A stretch of DNA of 59,948 nucleotides from JAIOSM01 sp023143455 (GCA_030632885.1 DAOVTW010000017.1:1-59948); one strand, 5' to 3'. Counted from the first letter of the stretch, positions 1 through 8,234 are shown. The notes: a model not told the origin generated them from the letters alone. Made by a program: numbers and translations.

Positions 1-96
1 ACAAAATCAGGTCACATATCTGACAATTTGAGCAAAAAACTTTTGAAAAATATGATTCAAAAAATGAAGGGCATTTATAATCCTTTGACGAGTTGA
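1..96 (+). CDS. possible 3' end of a truncated reading frame
   Basis: Frame 1 is open from the first base of the window to a TGA at 94-96, giving 31 residues rich in Lys and Leu. It could be the C-terminus of a gene that starts outside the window. There is no recognisable motif and the stretch is short and AT-rich, so chance is a real alternative. Confidence 0.2.
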   Translation, partial: TKSGHISDNLSKKLLKNMIQKMKGIYNPLTS

Positions 97-452
97 ATGG
101 TTTCAACACCCTTTAATAAACATCATTTCAATTATTATATTTACAATAAAATTACAATGCGAAACTATTCTTTTGTCACCAATGATTAATACACAAAAGG
201 GGTAGTAATGGAAAATATGGCTTTTGCAAAAAAGATGGAGCTTTAAAATTTCTGAAGTTGCCTGCCAGAATCTCTGATATTACATGAAAATTTACATTTG
301 TTTACCATTGCTTGAGCTTGTACAAGTATTGCCATAATGATAATCTGTTGTATGTTAAAAAAAGAGTTTAATTTGGGTTGTTTATGATCTTAAGCCTGTT
401 CGGCTGAGTTAATAAATTATATGATAAATAATAAATAAATTTTGGAGTTGAT
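97..452. other. intergenic region upstream of cooC
   Basis: No convincing gene lies here. It holds a 12-codon ORF (208-246, MENMAFAKKMEL) preceded by AAGGGG, which could be a leader peptide or the start of a lost gene. If read with one frame change at its stop, the text continues for about 14 more codons. A perfect 10-bp palindrome, CTTGTACAAG, sits at 317-326 and may be an operator for the downstream gene. All of this is weak. Confidence 0.3.
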
Positions 453-1211
453 ATGAGTAAAATAATTGCACTTGCTGGGAAAGGCGGTGTTGGAAAAACT
501 ACAGTTTCTGCACTTCTTATAAGGCAGTTTGCAAAAAATGGTATTTCACCTATCCTTGCAATTGATGCAGATCCTAATAGTAACTTAGGGGAAACCTTAG
601 GACTTGCAGTTGAAAAAACCGTGGGAGATGTCAGAGAGGGGTATATGAAAGATCCCCAACAGGTTCCTTCGGGCATGGATAAAATAAATTATCTTGAAAT
701 GATGATGAATCAGGGATTGATAGAAGAAAAAGATTTTGACCTTATGGTCATGGGAAGACAGGAGGGGCAGGGATGTTATTGTATGGTAAATAATATTCTT
801 AATAAATTTATGGAAGAGCTGGAAGTCAATTATAAGTATTTATTAGTTGACAATGAAGCAGGTATGGAACACTTAAGCCGCCGTACCAGTGGCAGGGTAG
901 ATATGCTTATTATGGTAACTGACTATGCGTTAAGAGGACTAAGAGCAGTTAAAAGAATCAAGGAGATGCTGCCTGAATTGAAGTTGGATGTAAAAAATAT
1001 TGGTCTTGTTGTCAACAGAGCCCCGGAAAAATTAAATGCGAAGTTTTTAGAAGAAGTTGAAGAGATTGGTGTGCCAATAATATGTATTATTCCAGAGGAT
1101 AATACTCTTTTAGATTTTGATATGGAAAGAAAGTCTTTTATGGATTTGCCTGATGATTGCCTGTCTGTATTAAAGCTTGATGAATTAATGAAGGAAACAA
1201 TCATAAGTTAG
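453..1211 (+). CDS. cooC: CooC-type nickel-insertion ATPase (CO dehydrogenase maturation)
   Basis: A cytoplasmic P-loop ATPase of the MinD/SIMIBI class that loads nickel into the C-cluster of carbon monoxide dehydrogenase. The deviant Walker A GKGGVGKTT is at residues 9-17, and the CYC pair (C108, C110) that binds metal in the CooC dimer is present. LLVDNEAGMEHLSRR follows as the Walker B/switch region. The 252-residue length is normal for the family. The start ATG has GGAG upstream. No CODH gene is visible, so its target lies outside the window. It is followed after 15 nt by the acyl-CoA synthetase gene, so the two are probably co-transcribed. Confidence 0.9.
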   Translation: MSKIIALAGKGGVGKTTVSALLIRQFAKNGISPILAIDADPNSNLGETLGLAVEKTVGDVREGYMKDPQQVPSGMDKINYLEMMMNQGLIEEKDFDLMVMGRQEGQGCYCMVNNILNKFMEELEVNYKYLLVDNEAGMEHLSRRTSGRVDMLIMVTDYALRGLRAVKRIKEMLPELKLDVKNIGLVVNRAPEKLNAKFLEEVEEIGVPIICIIPEDNTLLDFDMERKSFMDLPDDCLSVLKLDELMKETIIS

Positions 1212-1226
1212 GGAGAGGGACAAATA

Positions 1227-3353
1227 ATGGATAAATTAGACGCAATTTTTGCACCTGAGTCAATTGCTGTAATCGGTGCATCAACCCAAAAAGGGAAAGT
1301 TGGCCATGATATTTTTGCTAATATTCTTTTTGGTGGGTATAAAGGAACTTTATATCCTGTTAACCCGAGAGCAAAATCTATTAAAAGTGTAAAGTGTTAT
1401 GCTGATGTACTGCAAATCCCTGATCCTATTGATCTTGGAATGATTATTCTACCACCTGAACAATCATTTGAAGCGGTTAAGGGCTGTATTGAAAAAGGAG
1501 TTAAGGGGATTGTAATAGTATCTGCAGGTTTTAAGGAAGTAGGGGGAGAAGGCCTTGAAATTGAAAATAAAATAGCAAAATTGTGTAAAGAGGCTGAGGT
1601 GAGATTGGTAGGACCTAATTGTCTTGGTGTGATAAATCCTTCTCCAGATGTCTCCTTGAATGCAAGTTTTTCAAGTAGAATGCCCAAGGCTGGTAATGTT
1701 TCATTTATTTCTCAAAGCGGTGCACTTTGTACGGCGGTGCTTGATTTTGCAGCTGCCAAGGGTTTTGGGTTTTCAAAATTTATTTCCATAGGGAATAAAG
1801 CAGATGTGGATGAACTTGATCTTTTACGATACTGCCATAAAGACCCTGATACTGATGTTGTAATGATTTATATGGAAGAACTATCCAGAGATTCCGAGGA
1901 ATTTATTACTGAAGTGCGTGAAATGGCATCTTTCCCAGATCCCTTACCAATTCTTGTAATAAAATCAGGTTCTTCTGTTGCAGGAGCAAAAGCTGCTGCC
2001 TCACATACAGGCTCACTTGCAGGTGCTGATGCAATATATGATGCAATTTTCACCCAGTCAGGAATCCTTAGATGTCAGACTGTTAATCAGCTTTTTGATT
2101 ATGCCCAGGCATATGCAGTAAAGAAATATCCAAACAGTGATAAGATTGCAATTGTAACAAATGCAGGGGGACCCGGAATAATAGCAACAGATATAAGCGA
2201 ACAATCAGGATTGAAACTTGCCACATTTTCTGATGCTACTATTAAAGAACTTCACAAATACCTGCCTTTAACAGCAAACTTTCATAATCCAGTTGATGTT
2301 ATCGGGGATGCAGCAAGAGATCGTTATGAAAATACCCTTGCCACAGTTATCAGTGATTCTGAGGTTGATTCGGTTTTGATAATCCTTACGCCACAGTCAA
2401 TGACAGATGCCATTGGCACTGCCGAGGCAATTGTAAATATTTCAAAAAATTCCGATAAACCTGTTTTATGCTCATTTATGGGTGTTGTTGATGTTTCAGG
2501 TGGTGTTGATATTTTACAGAAAAATAATATCCCTGTTTATCAGTTTCCTGAAAGTGCAGCACGATCTCTAGGTGCACTTCGAGAGGCAAGAAAATGGCGT
2601 GCTAGAAAGATATTACCGCAGTATAGACTTGAGTATGATAAGGATAAAGCAAAGAGAATAATAGATGGGTGTGTTAAAGAAGGAAGAACAACACTTGGTG
2701 AACTTGATGGAAATGAAATTCTTAAATGCTATGGTTTTAAAGCCCTTCCCATGGAACTTGCAAAAAATAAGGGACAAGCAGTTAAGATAGCTGAAAAGAT
2801 TGGCTTTCCTGTTGTTATGAAGATTATTTCCAATGAAATTCTGCATAAATCTGACGCAGGGGGAGTAATAGTCGGGCTTTTGAATAATAAAGAAGTACAA
2901 AAAGCTTTTGATAAAATTATGCAAAATGCTCGTGATTATAACCAGGACGCAATCCTTGATGGAGTTCTTGTGCAAAAGATGGTACCCCAGGGGCGCGAGG
3001 TCATTTTAGGTGTGAACAGAGACCCACAATTTGGGCATGCTATTATGTTCGGACTTGGTGGTATATTTGTTGAAGTCTATAAAGACGTAGCGTTCAGACT
3101 TGCTCCCATGGGCAGAAACGTTGTTCGAAGAATGATAAGGAGTATAAAAGGATATCCAATACTCTCAGGATTAAGAGGAGAAGAGCCTGGGGATATTGAG
3201 GCAATTGAAAAAAATCTTATCAGCTTAAGGCAAATGGTTGATGATTTCCCAATTATTAAAGAGCTAGATATAAACCCATTGTTTGTACACAATGAAGGGC
3301 AGGGCACGACCGTTGCTGATGTAATTATTACTCTTGAAGATCCGGAGGTGTAG
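1227..3353 (+). CDS. ADP-forming acetyl/acyl-CoA synthetase, fused alpha and beta subunits
   Basis: A single 708-residue chain joins the CoA-binding alpha part and the ATP-grasp beta part of NDP-forming acyl-CoA synthetase, which interconverts acyl-CoA, ADP and phosphate with acid, CoA and ATP. The N-terminal Rossmann domain (IAVIGAS, residues about 11-17) is followed by ligase-CoA domains. The SHTGSLAG motif at about residues 254-261 holds the His expected to carry phosphate. From about residue 480 the ATP-grasp domain includes KSDAGGVIVG and ends in LDINPLFV. Substrate cannot be told from sequence; acetate, aryl- or branched-chain acids are all used in the family. It lies in the cooC operon. 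Confidence 0.9.
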   Translation: MDKLDAIFAPESIAVIGASTQKGKVGHDIFANILFGGYKGTLYPVNPRAKSIKSVKCYADVLQIPDPIDLGMIILPPEQSFEAVKGCIEKGVKGIVIVSAGFKEVGGEGLEIENKIAKLCKEAEVRLVGPNCLGVINPSPDVSLNASFSSRMPKAGNVSFISQSGALCTAVLDFAAAKGFGFSKFISIGNKADVDELDLLRYCHKDPDTDVVMIYMEELSRDSEEFITEVREMASFPDPLPILVIKSGSSVAGAKAAASHTGSLAGADAIYDAIFTQSGILRCQTVNQLFDYAQAYAVKKYPNSDKIAIVTNAGGPGIIATDISEQSGLKLATFSDATIKELHKYLPLTANFHNPVDVIGDAARDRYENTLATVISDSEVDSVLIILTPQSMTDAIGTAEAIVNISKNSDKPVLCSFMGVVDVSGGVDILQKNNIPVYQFPESAARSLGALREARKWRARKILPQYRLEYDKDKAKRIIDGCVKEGRTTLGELDGNEILKCYGFKALPMELAKNKGQAVKIAEKIGFPVVMKIISNEILHKSDAGGVIVGLLNNKEVQKAFDKIMQNARDYNQDAILDGVLVQKMVPQGREVILGVNRDPQFGHAIMFGLGGIFVEVYKDVAFRLAPMGRNVVRRMIRSIKGYPILSGLRGEEPGDIEAIEKNLISLRQMVDDFPIIKELDINPLFVHNEGQGTTVADVIITLEDPEV

Positions 3354-3924
3354 GATTTTAACTCTGTATCCAGTGATTCAGAAAATTGGGCAGAATTTTG
3401 CAGATATTGAACGGCGAGATAGAAGTAAGATCCTGACAATGTTTGGTAAAAAAAGTCTTGATGCTTCAGGGCAAAAATCAGGATTTTTTCCTGGAAAACT
3501 GGAAAAAGGTGAAAATGGTCAACCATTGCCTTCCAATAATGTTTTCTGGTCTGTTTCACACAAGGATGAATATGCAGCCGGGCTGGTTTCTAAATCAGCT
3601 GCAGGAATTGATGTTGAAAAAATAAAAGATATTTCTCCTGCTCTTTTTAATAAAATAGTGAGCCACAAAGAAAAAGAATGTTTTAAAACAGACGAAGACA
3701 ATATTATTTTCTTTAGATGCTTTACAGCAAAAGAAGCGGTGCTAAAGGCTGTGGGTGTTGGCTTGGCAGGGCTACATGATATTTTAATCATAAAAGTAGA
3801 GGATCCTTTTAATATTTGGCTTAAGTATAAAGATGTTAAATATAAGGTTGAGCATATTTTTTTTGACAAATATATTGCTTCAATAGTAAAGGATAATTAT
3901 AAAATTGAATGGCAAGTTGACTGA
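3334..3924 (+). CDS. 4'-phosphopantetheinyl transferase (AcpS/Sfp superfamily)
   Basis: It should move the phosphopantetheine arm of CoA onto a carrier-protein serine. The Mg-binding motif GIDVEKIKDI and the second motif FTAKEAVLKAVGVGL are both present, and the length of about 190 residues is normal for a single-subunit enzyme. The start is uncertain. The TTG at 3334 overlaps the preceding gene by 20 nt and has no ribosome site. A strong GGAGG at 3344-3348 points instead to the rare ATT at 3355 (or CTG at 3364), because there is no ATG, GTG or TTG at the right distance. The gene follows the acyl-CoA synthetase directly. Confidence 0.85.
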   Translation: MKIRRCRILTLYPVIQKIGQNFADIERRDRSKILTMFGKKSLDASGQKSGFFPGKLEKGENGQPLPSNNVFWSVSHKDEYAAGLVSKSAAGIDVEKIKDISPALFNKIVSHKEKECFKTDEDNIIFFRCFTAKEAVLKAVGVGLAGLHDILIIKVEDPFNIWLKYKDVKYKVEHIFFDKYIASIVKDNYKIEWQVD

Positions 3925-3948
3925 GTGTTTATTTGGGAGGATAAAAAG

Positions 3949-4257
3949 ATGGCAGAGGGTAACGGTTTCGTAATGAAAGAAGGAACAGCAGAAAAATCGA
4001 CCAGCCCAAAGGCTTTTAAGGTTGATTTTTCAAGTTTTATTTTATCTCTTTATTCTTCAGCTCTGGTTCAATTGGGCAAGATTGAAGACCCGATTTCCGG
4101 GGAAAAGATAAAAAATATCGACATTGCAAGGCAAACTATTGATATTATTGCAGTGCTTAAAGAAAAGACGCAAGGAAATCTTGATACTGAAGAAGAAAAA
4201 TTGATGAATACACTACTTCAGGAATTAAGAATCGCTTTTGTTGAGGCAAAGAGTTAA
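3949..4257 (+). CDS. DUF1844 family protein
   Basis: A small cytoplasmic protein of about 102 residues and unknown function. The family core FSSFILSLYSSALVQLGKI and the C-terminal helix IDIIAVLKEKTQGNL match DUF1844, which is common in Desulfobacterota and often lies beside central-metabolism genes. The ATG at 3949 is preferred over the longer GTG start at 3925 because GGGAGG lies 9 nt before it. The stop overlaps the ispE start by one base (TAATGA), so translation is probably coupled. Confidence 0.8.
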   Translation: MAEGNGFVMKEGTAEKSTSPKAFKVDFSSFILSLYSSALVQLGKIEDPISGEKIKNIDIARQTIDIIAVLKEKTQGNLDTEEEKLMNTLLQELRIAFVEAKS

Positions 4258-5150
4258 TGATAAAGGTTTTTTCTCCTGCAAAGATCAATTGTTTTCTTTA
4301 TGTTACAGGTAAAAGGGATGATGGATATCATGAGCTTTCTTCGCTTATGACATGTCTTGAATTTTATGATGAAATTGAAATTGAACAAACATTGAACAAT
4401 GAAATAGAAGTTTTCTGTGACCATCCTTTAGTCCCACAAGATGAAACAAACATTGCCTATAAAGCAGCTTACCTTTTTTTTGAAAATCTTGGCTTAGTTA
4501 AGTCAGTGCAAAAAACAGGGGTTTCAATAAAGATCAAAAAAAAAATTCCAGTGGGTGCAGGATTAGGCGGTGGCAGTAGCAATGCAGCAAGTGTGTTAAT
4601 GGCGTTAAACTCTTTGCATGATAATGCTTTTTCAAAATCTGAACTTTTAAAAATAGCAACTTTACTCGGTGCTGATGTTCCGTTTTTTATTTTTGGTAGT
4701 CCTGCTGTTGCAAGAGGTATAGGGGAAAAGCTTGAAAAATGCAGCACTTTAGTTCCATATCACATACTTATTTGCTATCCGGGAGTCTCTGCATCAACAG
4801 CTAAAGTTTTTAAAAATATTGATATAAAGTTGACAGGAAAGCGGAAACTTGATATAGATACCTGGCTGAATAATTGGCTGGATATTTGGAATAAGGCTTT
4901 GAAAGTTGATGCTGTAAAGTATTTACATAATGATCTTGAGAATACAGCATACAAGCTATATCCTGATATTCTTTATACAAAGGAAGAGATGGAATTTGTT
5001 CTGTCTGAAAAAGTTTGCATGACAGGAAGCGGATCCTCTCTTTTTGTTTTTTTTGCTGATTACGGGAAAGCTAAAAAAGCCTATTCTCTTCTTTCGGATA
5101 AATTTGAAGGGAGTTTAAAAGAAGTTATTTTGACTTCTTTTAAGATATAG
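4257..5150 (+). CDS. ispE: 4-diphosphocytidyl-2-C-methyl-D-erythritol kinase
   Basis: GHMP kinase of the non-mevalonate isoprenoid (MEP) pathway; it phosphorylates CDP-ME at the 2-hydroxyl using ATP. The N-terminus SPAKINCFLYVTGKRDDGYHE carries the substrate-binding Lys and His. The glycine-rich ATP loop PVGAGLGGGSSNAASVL lies at about residues 95-111, and MTGSGSSLFVFF is the C-terminal GHMP motif. The 297-residue length is typical. It is translationally coupled to DUF1844 and followed by tRNA-Gln and prs, the common ispE, tRNA-Gln, prs, rplY, pth order in this phylum. Confidence 0.95.
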   Translation: MIKVFSPAKINCFLYVTGKRDDGYHELSSLMTCLEFYDEIEIEQTLNNEIEVFCDHPLVPQDETNIAYKAAYLFFENLGLVKSVQKTGVSIKIKKKIPVGAGLGGGSSNAASVLMALNSLHDNAFSKSELLKIATLLGADVPFFIFGSPAVARGIGEKLEKCSTLVPYHILICYPGVSASTAKVFKNIDIKLTGKRKLDIDTWLNNWLDIWNKALKVDAVKYLHNDLENTAYKLYPDILYTKEEMEFVLSEKVCMTGSGSSLFVFFADYGKAKKAYSLLSDKFEGSLKEVILTSFKI

Positions 5151-5182
5151 ATATGTGGAACAGGTTTATTGATTAAGCTTGC

Positions 5183-5258
5183 TGGGGCGTCGTCAAGTGG
5201 TTAAGACACAGGGTTTTGATCCCTGGATTCAGAGGTTCGACTCCTCTCGCCCCAGCCA
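5183..5258 (+). tRNA. tRNA-Gln (anticodon TTG)
   Basis: A cloverleaf folds cleanly. The acceptor stem TGGGGCG (5183-5189) pairs with CGCCCCA (5248-5254), followed by discriminator G and an encoded CCA at 5256-5258. The D arm uses GTC and GAC. The anticodon stem CAGGG/CCCTG encloses TTTTGAT with anticodon TTG at 5216-5218. The T arm AGAGG TTCGACT CCTCT is standard. It lies between ispE and prs in the same direction with no terminator between, so it is probably processed from the operon transcript. Confidence 0.97.
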
Positions 5259-5293
5259 AAATTATTTTAAAGACTTTAATAAAGAATTTAGCT

Positions 5294-6232
5294 ATGGATG
5301 AGTTATCAATTTTTTCTGGCAGTTCAAATCCGGATTTTGCTGCAAAAGTCTGTGAATACCTTGCAAAACCTTTGGGCAAGCTAACAGTGAGTAATTTCAG
5401 TGATGGAGAAACTCAGGTTGAGATCCTTGAGAATGTGAGGAGACAAGAAGTGTTTCTTATTCAATCAACTTGCAAACCTGTTAATGATAATCTTATTGAA
5501 CTTTTGTTATTGATTGATGCTTTTAAACGTTCTTCTGCTAGTAAAATCACTGCGGTTATCCCTTATTACGGATATGCAAGGCAGGATAAAAAAGTTGCAC
5601 CAAGAGTTCCAATAAGTGCAAAACTTGTTGCTGACCTTTTGTGTAATGCAGGCGTGGACAGAGTAATTACCATGGATCTTCATTCAGGACAAATACAGGG
5701 GTTCTTTGATGTCCCTGTTGACAATCTTTATGCTGCTCCTGTTATTATTGAGAGCATTAAATCATCTTTTTCAGATGGTTTAGTAGTTGTGTCTCCTGAT
5801 GCCGGAGGTGTTGAAAGAGCACGAGCCTATGCAAAAAGATTAAATGCGAGTCTTGCCATTATTGATAAACGGAGAAGTGCTCCAAACAAAGCCAAAGCAA
5901 TGGCATTGATTGGTGATGTTAAAGATAAAATTGCAATTGTTCTTGATGATATGGTAGATACCGCAGGAACTCTTTCCCAAGCATCAAGAGTGATTAAAGA
6001 GAATGGAGCAAAAGCTGTACATGCCTATTGTACACATTCTGTGCTATCTGGACCTGCAATTGAAAGAATAAATAAATCAGCACTTTCAAGCTTGGTGGCA
6101 ACAGACACCATACCTCTTTCAAAAGAGGCTAAAGAATGTGAAAAAATAAAAACACTTTCCGTTGCAAAACTGGTGAGTGAAGCAATAATACGAAGTTACA
6201 GAGGTGATTCTGTAAATTCTTTGTTTGTATAA
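5294..6232 (+). CDS. prs: ribose-phosphate pyrophosphokinase
   Basis: Makes PRPP from ribose 5-phosphate and ATP for nucleotide, His and Trp synthesis. Family marks include the N-terminal SGSSNPDFAAKVCEYL, the ATP-loop region YYGYARQDKK, VVSPDAGGVERARAYAKRL, and the PRPP-binding loop DDMVDTAGTLS. The ATG at 5294 gives 312 residues, the normal length; longer upstream starts fall inside the tRNA and are rejected. No clear ribosome-binding site precedes it. Confidence 0.95.
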   Translation: MDELSIFSGSSNPDFAAKVCEYLAKPLGKLTVSNFSDGETQVEILENVRRQEVFLIQSTCKPVNDNLIELLLLIDAFKRSSASKITAVIPYYGYARQDKKVAPRVPISAKLVADLLCNAGVDRVITMDLHSGQIQGFFDVPVDNLYAAPVIIESIKSSFSDGLVVVSPDAGGVERARAYAKRLNASLAIIDKRRSAPNKAKAMALIGDVKDKIAIVLDDMVDTAGTLSQASRVIKENGAKAVHAYCTHSVLSGPAIERINKSALSSLVATDTIPLSKEAKECEKIKTLSVAKLVSEAIIRSYRGDSVNSLFV

Positions 6233-6241
6233 TTAATATTG

Positions 6242-6265
6242 TCTGCATTGTAAAAAGGATGCAGA
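6242..6265 (+). promoter_or_regulatory. hairpin in the rplY leader
   Basis: TCTGCAT at 6242-6248 pairs perfectly with ATGCAGA at 6259-6265 around a 10-nt loop. It lies between the prs stop and the rplY ribosome site (AAGGAGG, starting at 6267). There is no T-run, so it is not an intrinsic terminator. A translational control element or RNA-processing site is possible but unproven. Confidence 0.4.
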
Positions 6266-6281
6266 TAAGGAGGGTGAAACT

Positions 6282-6971
6282 TTGGAACTAATTGATTTAA
6301 AAGCTGAGCTAAGACAAGAAACTGGCAAAGGTCAGGCACATGCTTTAAGACAAAATAAAAGAGTGCCGGCAATCGTTTATGGCTCAAAAATTGATCCTGT
6401 TATGCTTTCTCTTGAAACTGCAGAATTTAATAAGGTTATAAGAGATCATGGCGTACAGGGTGTGTTTTTAAAACTGATTGTTGATGGAGAAGGTAAAAAA
6501 ATAAGAACAGTTATGTTAAAAGAAGTTCAAATGGATGTTTTTCAAAAAGAGTATCTTCATGTAGACCTTCATGAGATTGACATGGATACTAAGGTAAGTG
6601 TTACAGTCCCTGTCCGGGCTATTGGAGAAGCAAGAGGAGTAATAGAAGGCGGTGTATTGCAGATTATTCGACGTGAACTCGTTGTATTGTGCAAGCCTGT
6701 TAATGTACCTGAAGAGATAGCTATTGATGTCGCCCAATTAGAAATTGGAGATGCTGTTCATGTTGAAGACATCCCTTTAGATGAGAATGTTGAGATTCCT
6801 CATGAAGTTAATTTCACTGTGATAACACTTGTACCACCAACAGCTGAAGAAGAAGTTGAAGAAGATGAAGATCTTCTTGAAGAAGAAGCTGCTGAAGCTG
6901 AAGCAGCCCCTGAAGGTGCTGATGACGCTAAAGGTAGTGAAGATAAATCAGAAGAAGATTCTAAAGAATAA
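6282..6971 (+). CDS. rplY: 50S ribosomal protein L25, general stress (CTC) form
   Basis: Binds 5S rRNA in the large subunit. The N-terminal L25 domain (LKAELRQETGKGQAHALRQN, then KRVPAIVYGS) is followed by the TL5/CTC beta domain, giving 229 residues compared with about 95 for the short enterobacterial form. The tail from about residue 190 is extremely acidic (Glu/Asp/Ala), as in many CTC proteins. The start is TTG at 6282, chosen because AAGGAGG lies about 9 nt upstream and the reading frame has no ATG nearby. Confidence 0.93.
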   Translation: MELIDLKAELRQETGKGQAHALRQNKRVPAIVYGSKIDPVMLSLETAEFNKVIRDHGVQGVFLKLIVDGEGKKIRTVMLKEVQMDVFQKEYLHVDLHEIDMDTKVSVTVPVRAIGEARGVIEGGVLQIIRRELVVLCKPVNVPEEIAIDVAQLEIGDAVHVEDIPLDENVEIPHEVNFTVITLVPPTAEEEVEEDEDLLEEEAAEAEAAPEGADDAKGSEDKSEEDSKE

Positions 6972-6984
6972 TTTTTAATAGTAT

Positions 6985-7563
6985 ATGATAGACACCAAAA
7001 TCTTTATGATAGCGGGTCTGGGTAATCCAGAAAAAAAATATTTCCAGACTCGCCATAATATTGGTTTCATGGTTGTTGATGAACTTGCTCGCAGAAATGC
7101 TCTTAACTTTGGAAAATCCAGGTTTGATGCTGAATATGTAAATTTAAGTTTTAAACAGGATAAACTTTTCTTTGTAAAACCGCAGTCATATATGAATAAA
7201 AGCGGGTTCCCCATCCAAAAACTCGCATCATATTTTAAAATCAATATATCAAATATAATTATTGTACATGATGATATTGATCTTCCCTTTGGGCGGATCA
7301 GAATTTCAAAAGACAGAGGACATGGCGGACATAATGGAATAAGATCCATTATTGAAGCCCTGGGAACAAAAGATTTTACACGGATTAGAATCGGTATTGC
7401 AAGTCCTGCAAGACAAAGCAGCACCACAGGCCAGGTGCTTGGAGACTTTTCAAAAGAAGAAAACAAAACTCTTGATAAGCTTATAGGAAAAGCTGCTGAT
7501 GCATCAATGTCAGTCATCAAAGAAGGTGTTTTGGCCTCAATGAATTCTTATAATTCTATTTAA
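6985..7563 (+). CDS. pth: peptidyl-tRNA hydrolase
   Basis: Releases peptides from prematurely dropped peptidyl-tRNA. GLGNPEKKYFQTRHNIGF contains the substrate Asn and the catalytic His. HDDIDLPFGRIR contains the catalytic Asp, and GHGGHNGIRSI is the third family motif. The 192 residues are normal for the family. The gene starts 13 nt after rplY, as in many bacteria. An internal ATG at 7006 could be the true start. Confidence 0.95.
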   Translation: MIDTKIFMIAGLGNPEKKYFQTRHNIGFMVVDELARRNALNFGKSRFDAEYVNLSFKQDKLFFVKPQSYMNKSGFPIQKLASYFKINISNIIIVHDDIDLPFGRIRISKDRGHGGHNGIRSIIEALGTKDFTRIRIGIASPARQSSTTGQVLGDFSKEENKTLDKLIGKAADASMSVIKEGVLASMNSYNSI

Positions 7564-7582
7564 CCGCTTTTGTAGTAATTTC

Positions 7583-7624
7583 TAAATACCAAATCCTAAA
7601 TGCCAAATCCTAAACAGCAACCCG
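7583..7624 (+). repeat. 14-nt tandem repeat, about 2.5 to 3 copies
   Basis: TAAATACCAAATCC (7583-7596) is followed at once by TAAATGCCAAATCC (7597-7610) and a diverged third unit beginning TAAACAGC (7611). In the reverse direction it would read as repeats of GGATTTGGCATTTA. Nothing suggests it is translated. Confidence 0.7.
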
Positions 7625-7639
7625 TTACGGTCTATTTGC

Positions 7640-7770
7640 CTTGCGCTCGCAAGTTTGGATATTTTAACAAGTTCTAAAATAAGCTGCACTAAACAGCAAA
7701 ACTCGGGAAAATACACCCTCAAACACTTGCTGTTCTTAACGTTCCGCTCATTTAAGAACTTGTAATAAAA
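7640..7770. repeat. nested inverted-repeat element between pth and the small ORF
   Basis: Several dyads are nested. ACAAGTTCT (7667-7675) pairs with AGAACTTGT (7755-7763). Inside it, AACAGCAA (7692-7699) pairs with TTGCTGTT (7727-7734). An alternative hairpin is GTTCTTAA (7732-7739) with TTAAGAAC (7752-7759). Just outside, CTTGC and GCAAG pair across 7640-7653. The arrangement looks like a dispersed palindromic element or a structured RNA. No transposase is nearby. Confidence 0.5.
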
Positions 7771-7982
7771 TGATCCAAAGATAGACTCGCCGCAAGACAA
7801 ACAAACCTTCACTGGCAATGGTTGCCGTACCTCAAAATTTTCTCATTGACACCATCTTAAAAGTGTAATAATTCTCAAAAGAGCATTAAAACAATCATAA
7901 ATCCAACAGAATTTCTAATGCTAGCGTTATTTGCAAATTATAAAAAGGAGTAATTGGTCGTCTGAATCAGTTCGAAGCAGGT

Positions 7983-8234
7983 ATGAATGGAAAAAATAAA
8001 ATACATGGTGGTGCTGAAAGGGTGAGGTTTAAACATCAAAACGCAATGGAATTTTTCCAAAACGTATGCGTTTCTATTAAGTCATTTCCATTAAGTGAAA
8101 ATCAAAACCCTTCATTTGATTGGAGACAAAAAGGAGAATGTGTAAAGCATGAATATGTAAGTTTTGCGAATTATATTGACCGGTATGGTGAACTTCCAGA
8201 ATTCAATGATCAAGATAAATCAAGGAAAAAATAA
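7983..8234 (+). CDS. small hypothetical protein
   Basis: Not recognised. The frame gives 83 residues, hydrophilic, with no membrane segment and two Cys. From ATG 7983 there is no good ribosome site. AAGGAG at 7945-7950 would instead serve a CTG at 7962, adding seven residues (MNQFEAG). A 9-bp hairpin with one G-U pair lies directly on its stop codon. Isolated between a repeat element and the Hpt gene, it may be a real small gene or a remnant. Confidence 0.4.
   Translation: MNGKNKIHGGAERVRFKHQNAMEFFQNVCVSIKSFPLSENQNPSFDWRQKGECVKHEYVSFANYIDRYGELPEFNDQDKSRKK

Larger units (their letters stand above)
7564..7982. other. gene-free stretch after pth
   Basis: About 420 bases without a convincing gene. 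The left half is the tandem repeat and nested dyad element listed separately. The right half (about 7830-7940) is AT-rich with no clear structure and ends in AAAAAGGAG at 7943-7950, the likely ribosome site for the small downstream ORF. A 78-codon minus-strand frame exists here but reads through the repeats and is considered spurious. Confidence 0.6.

Noticed and set aside
2613..2975. 120-codon minus-strand frame inside the acyl-CoA synthetase
   Set aside because: Antisense shadow; the plus-strand frame encodes the conserved ATP-grasp region.
5216..5293. Longer prs start beginning inside the tRNA
   Set aside because: It overlaps the tRNA-Gln anticodon arm; the ATG at 5294 gives the normal protein length.
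7582..7818. 78-codon minus-strand frame
   Set aside because: It reads through the tandem and nested repeats, has no ribosome site and no family similarity that I can recognise.
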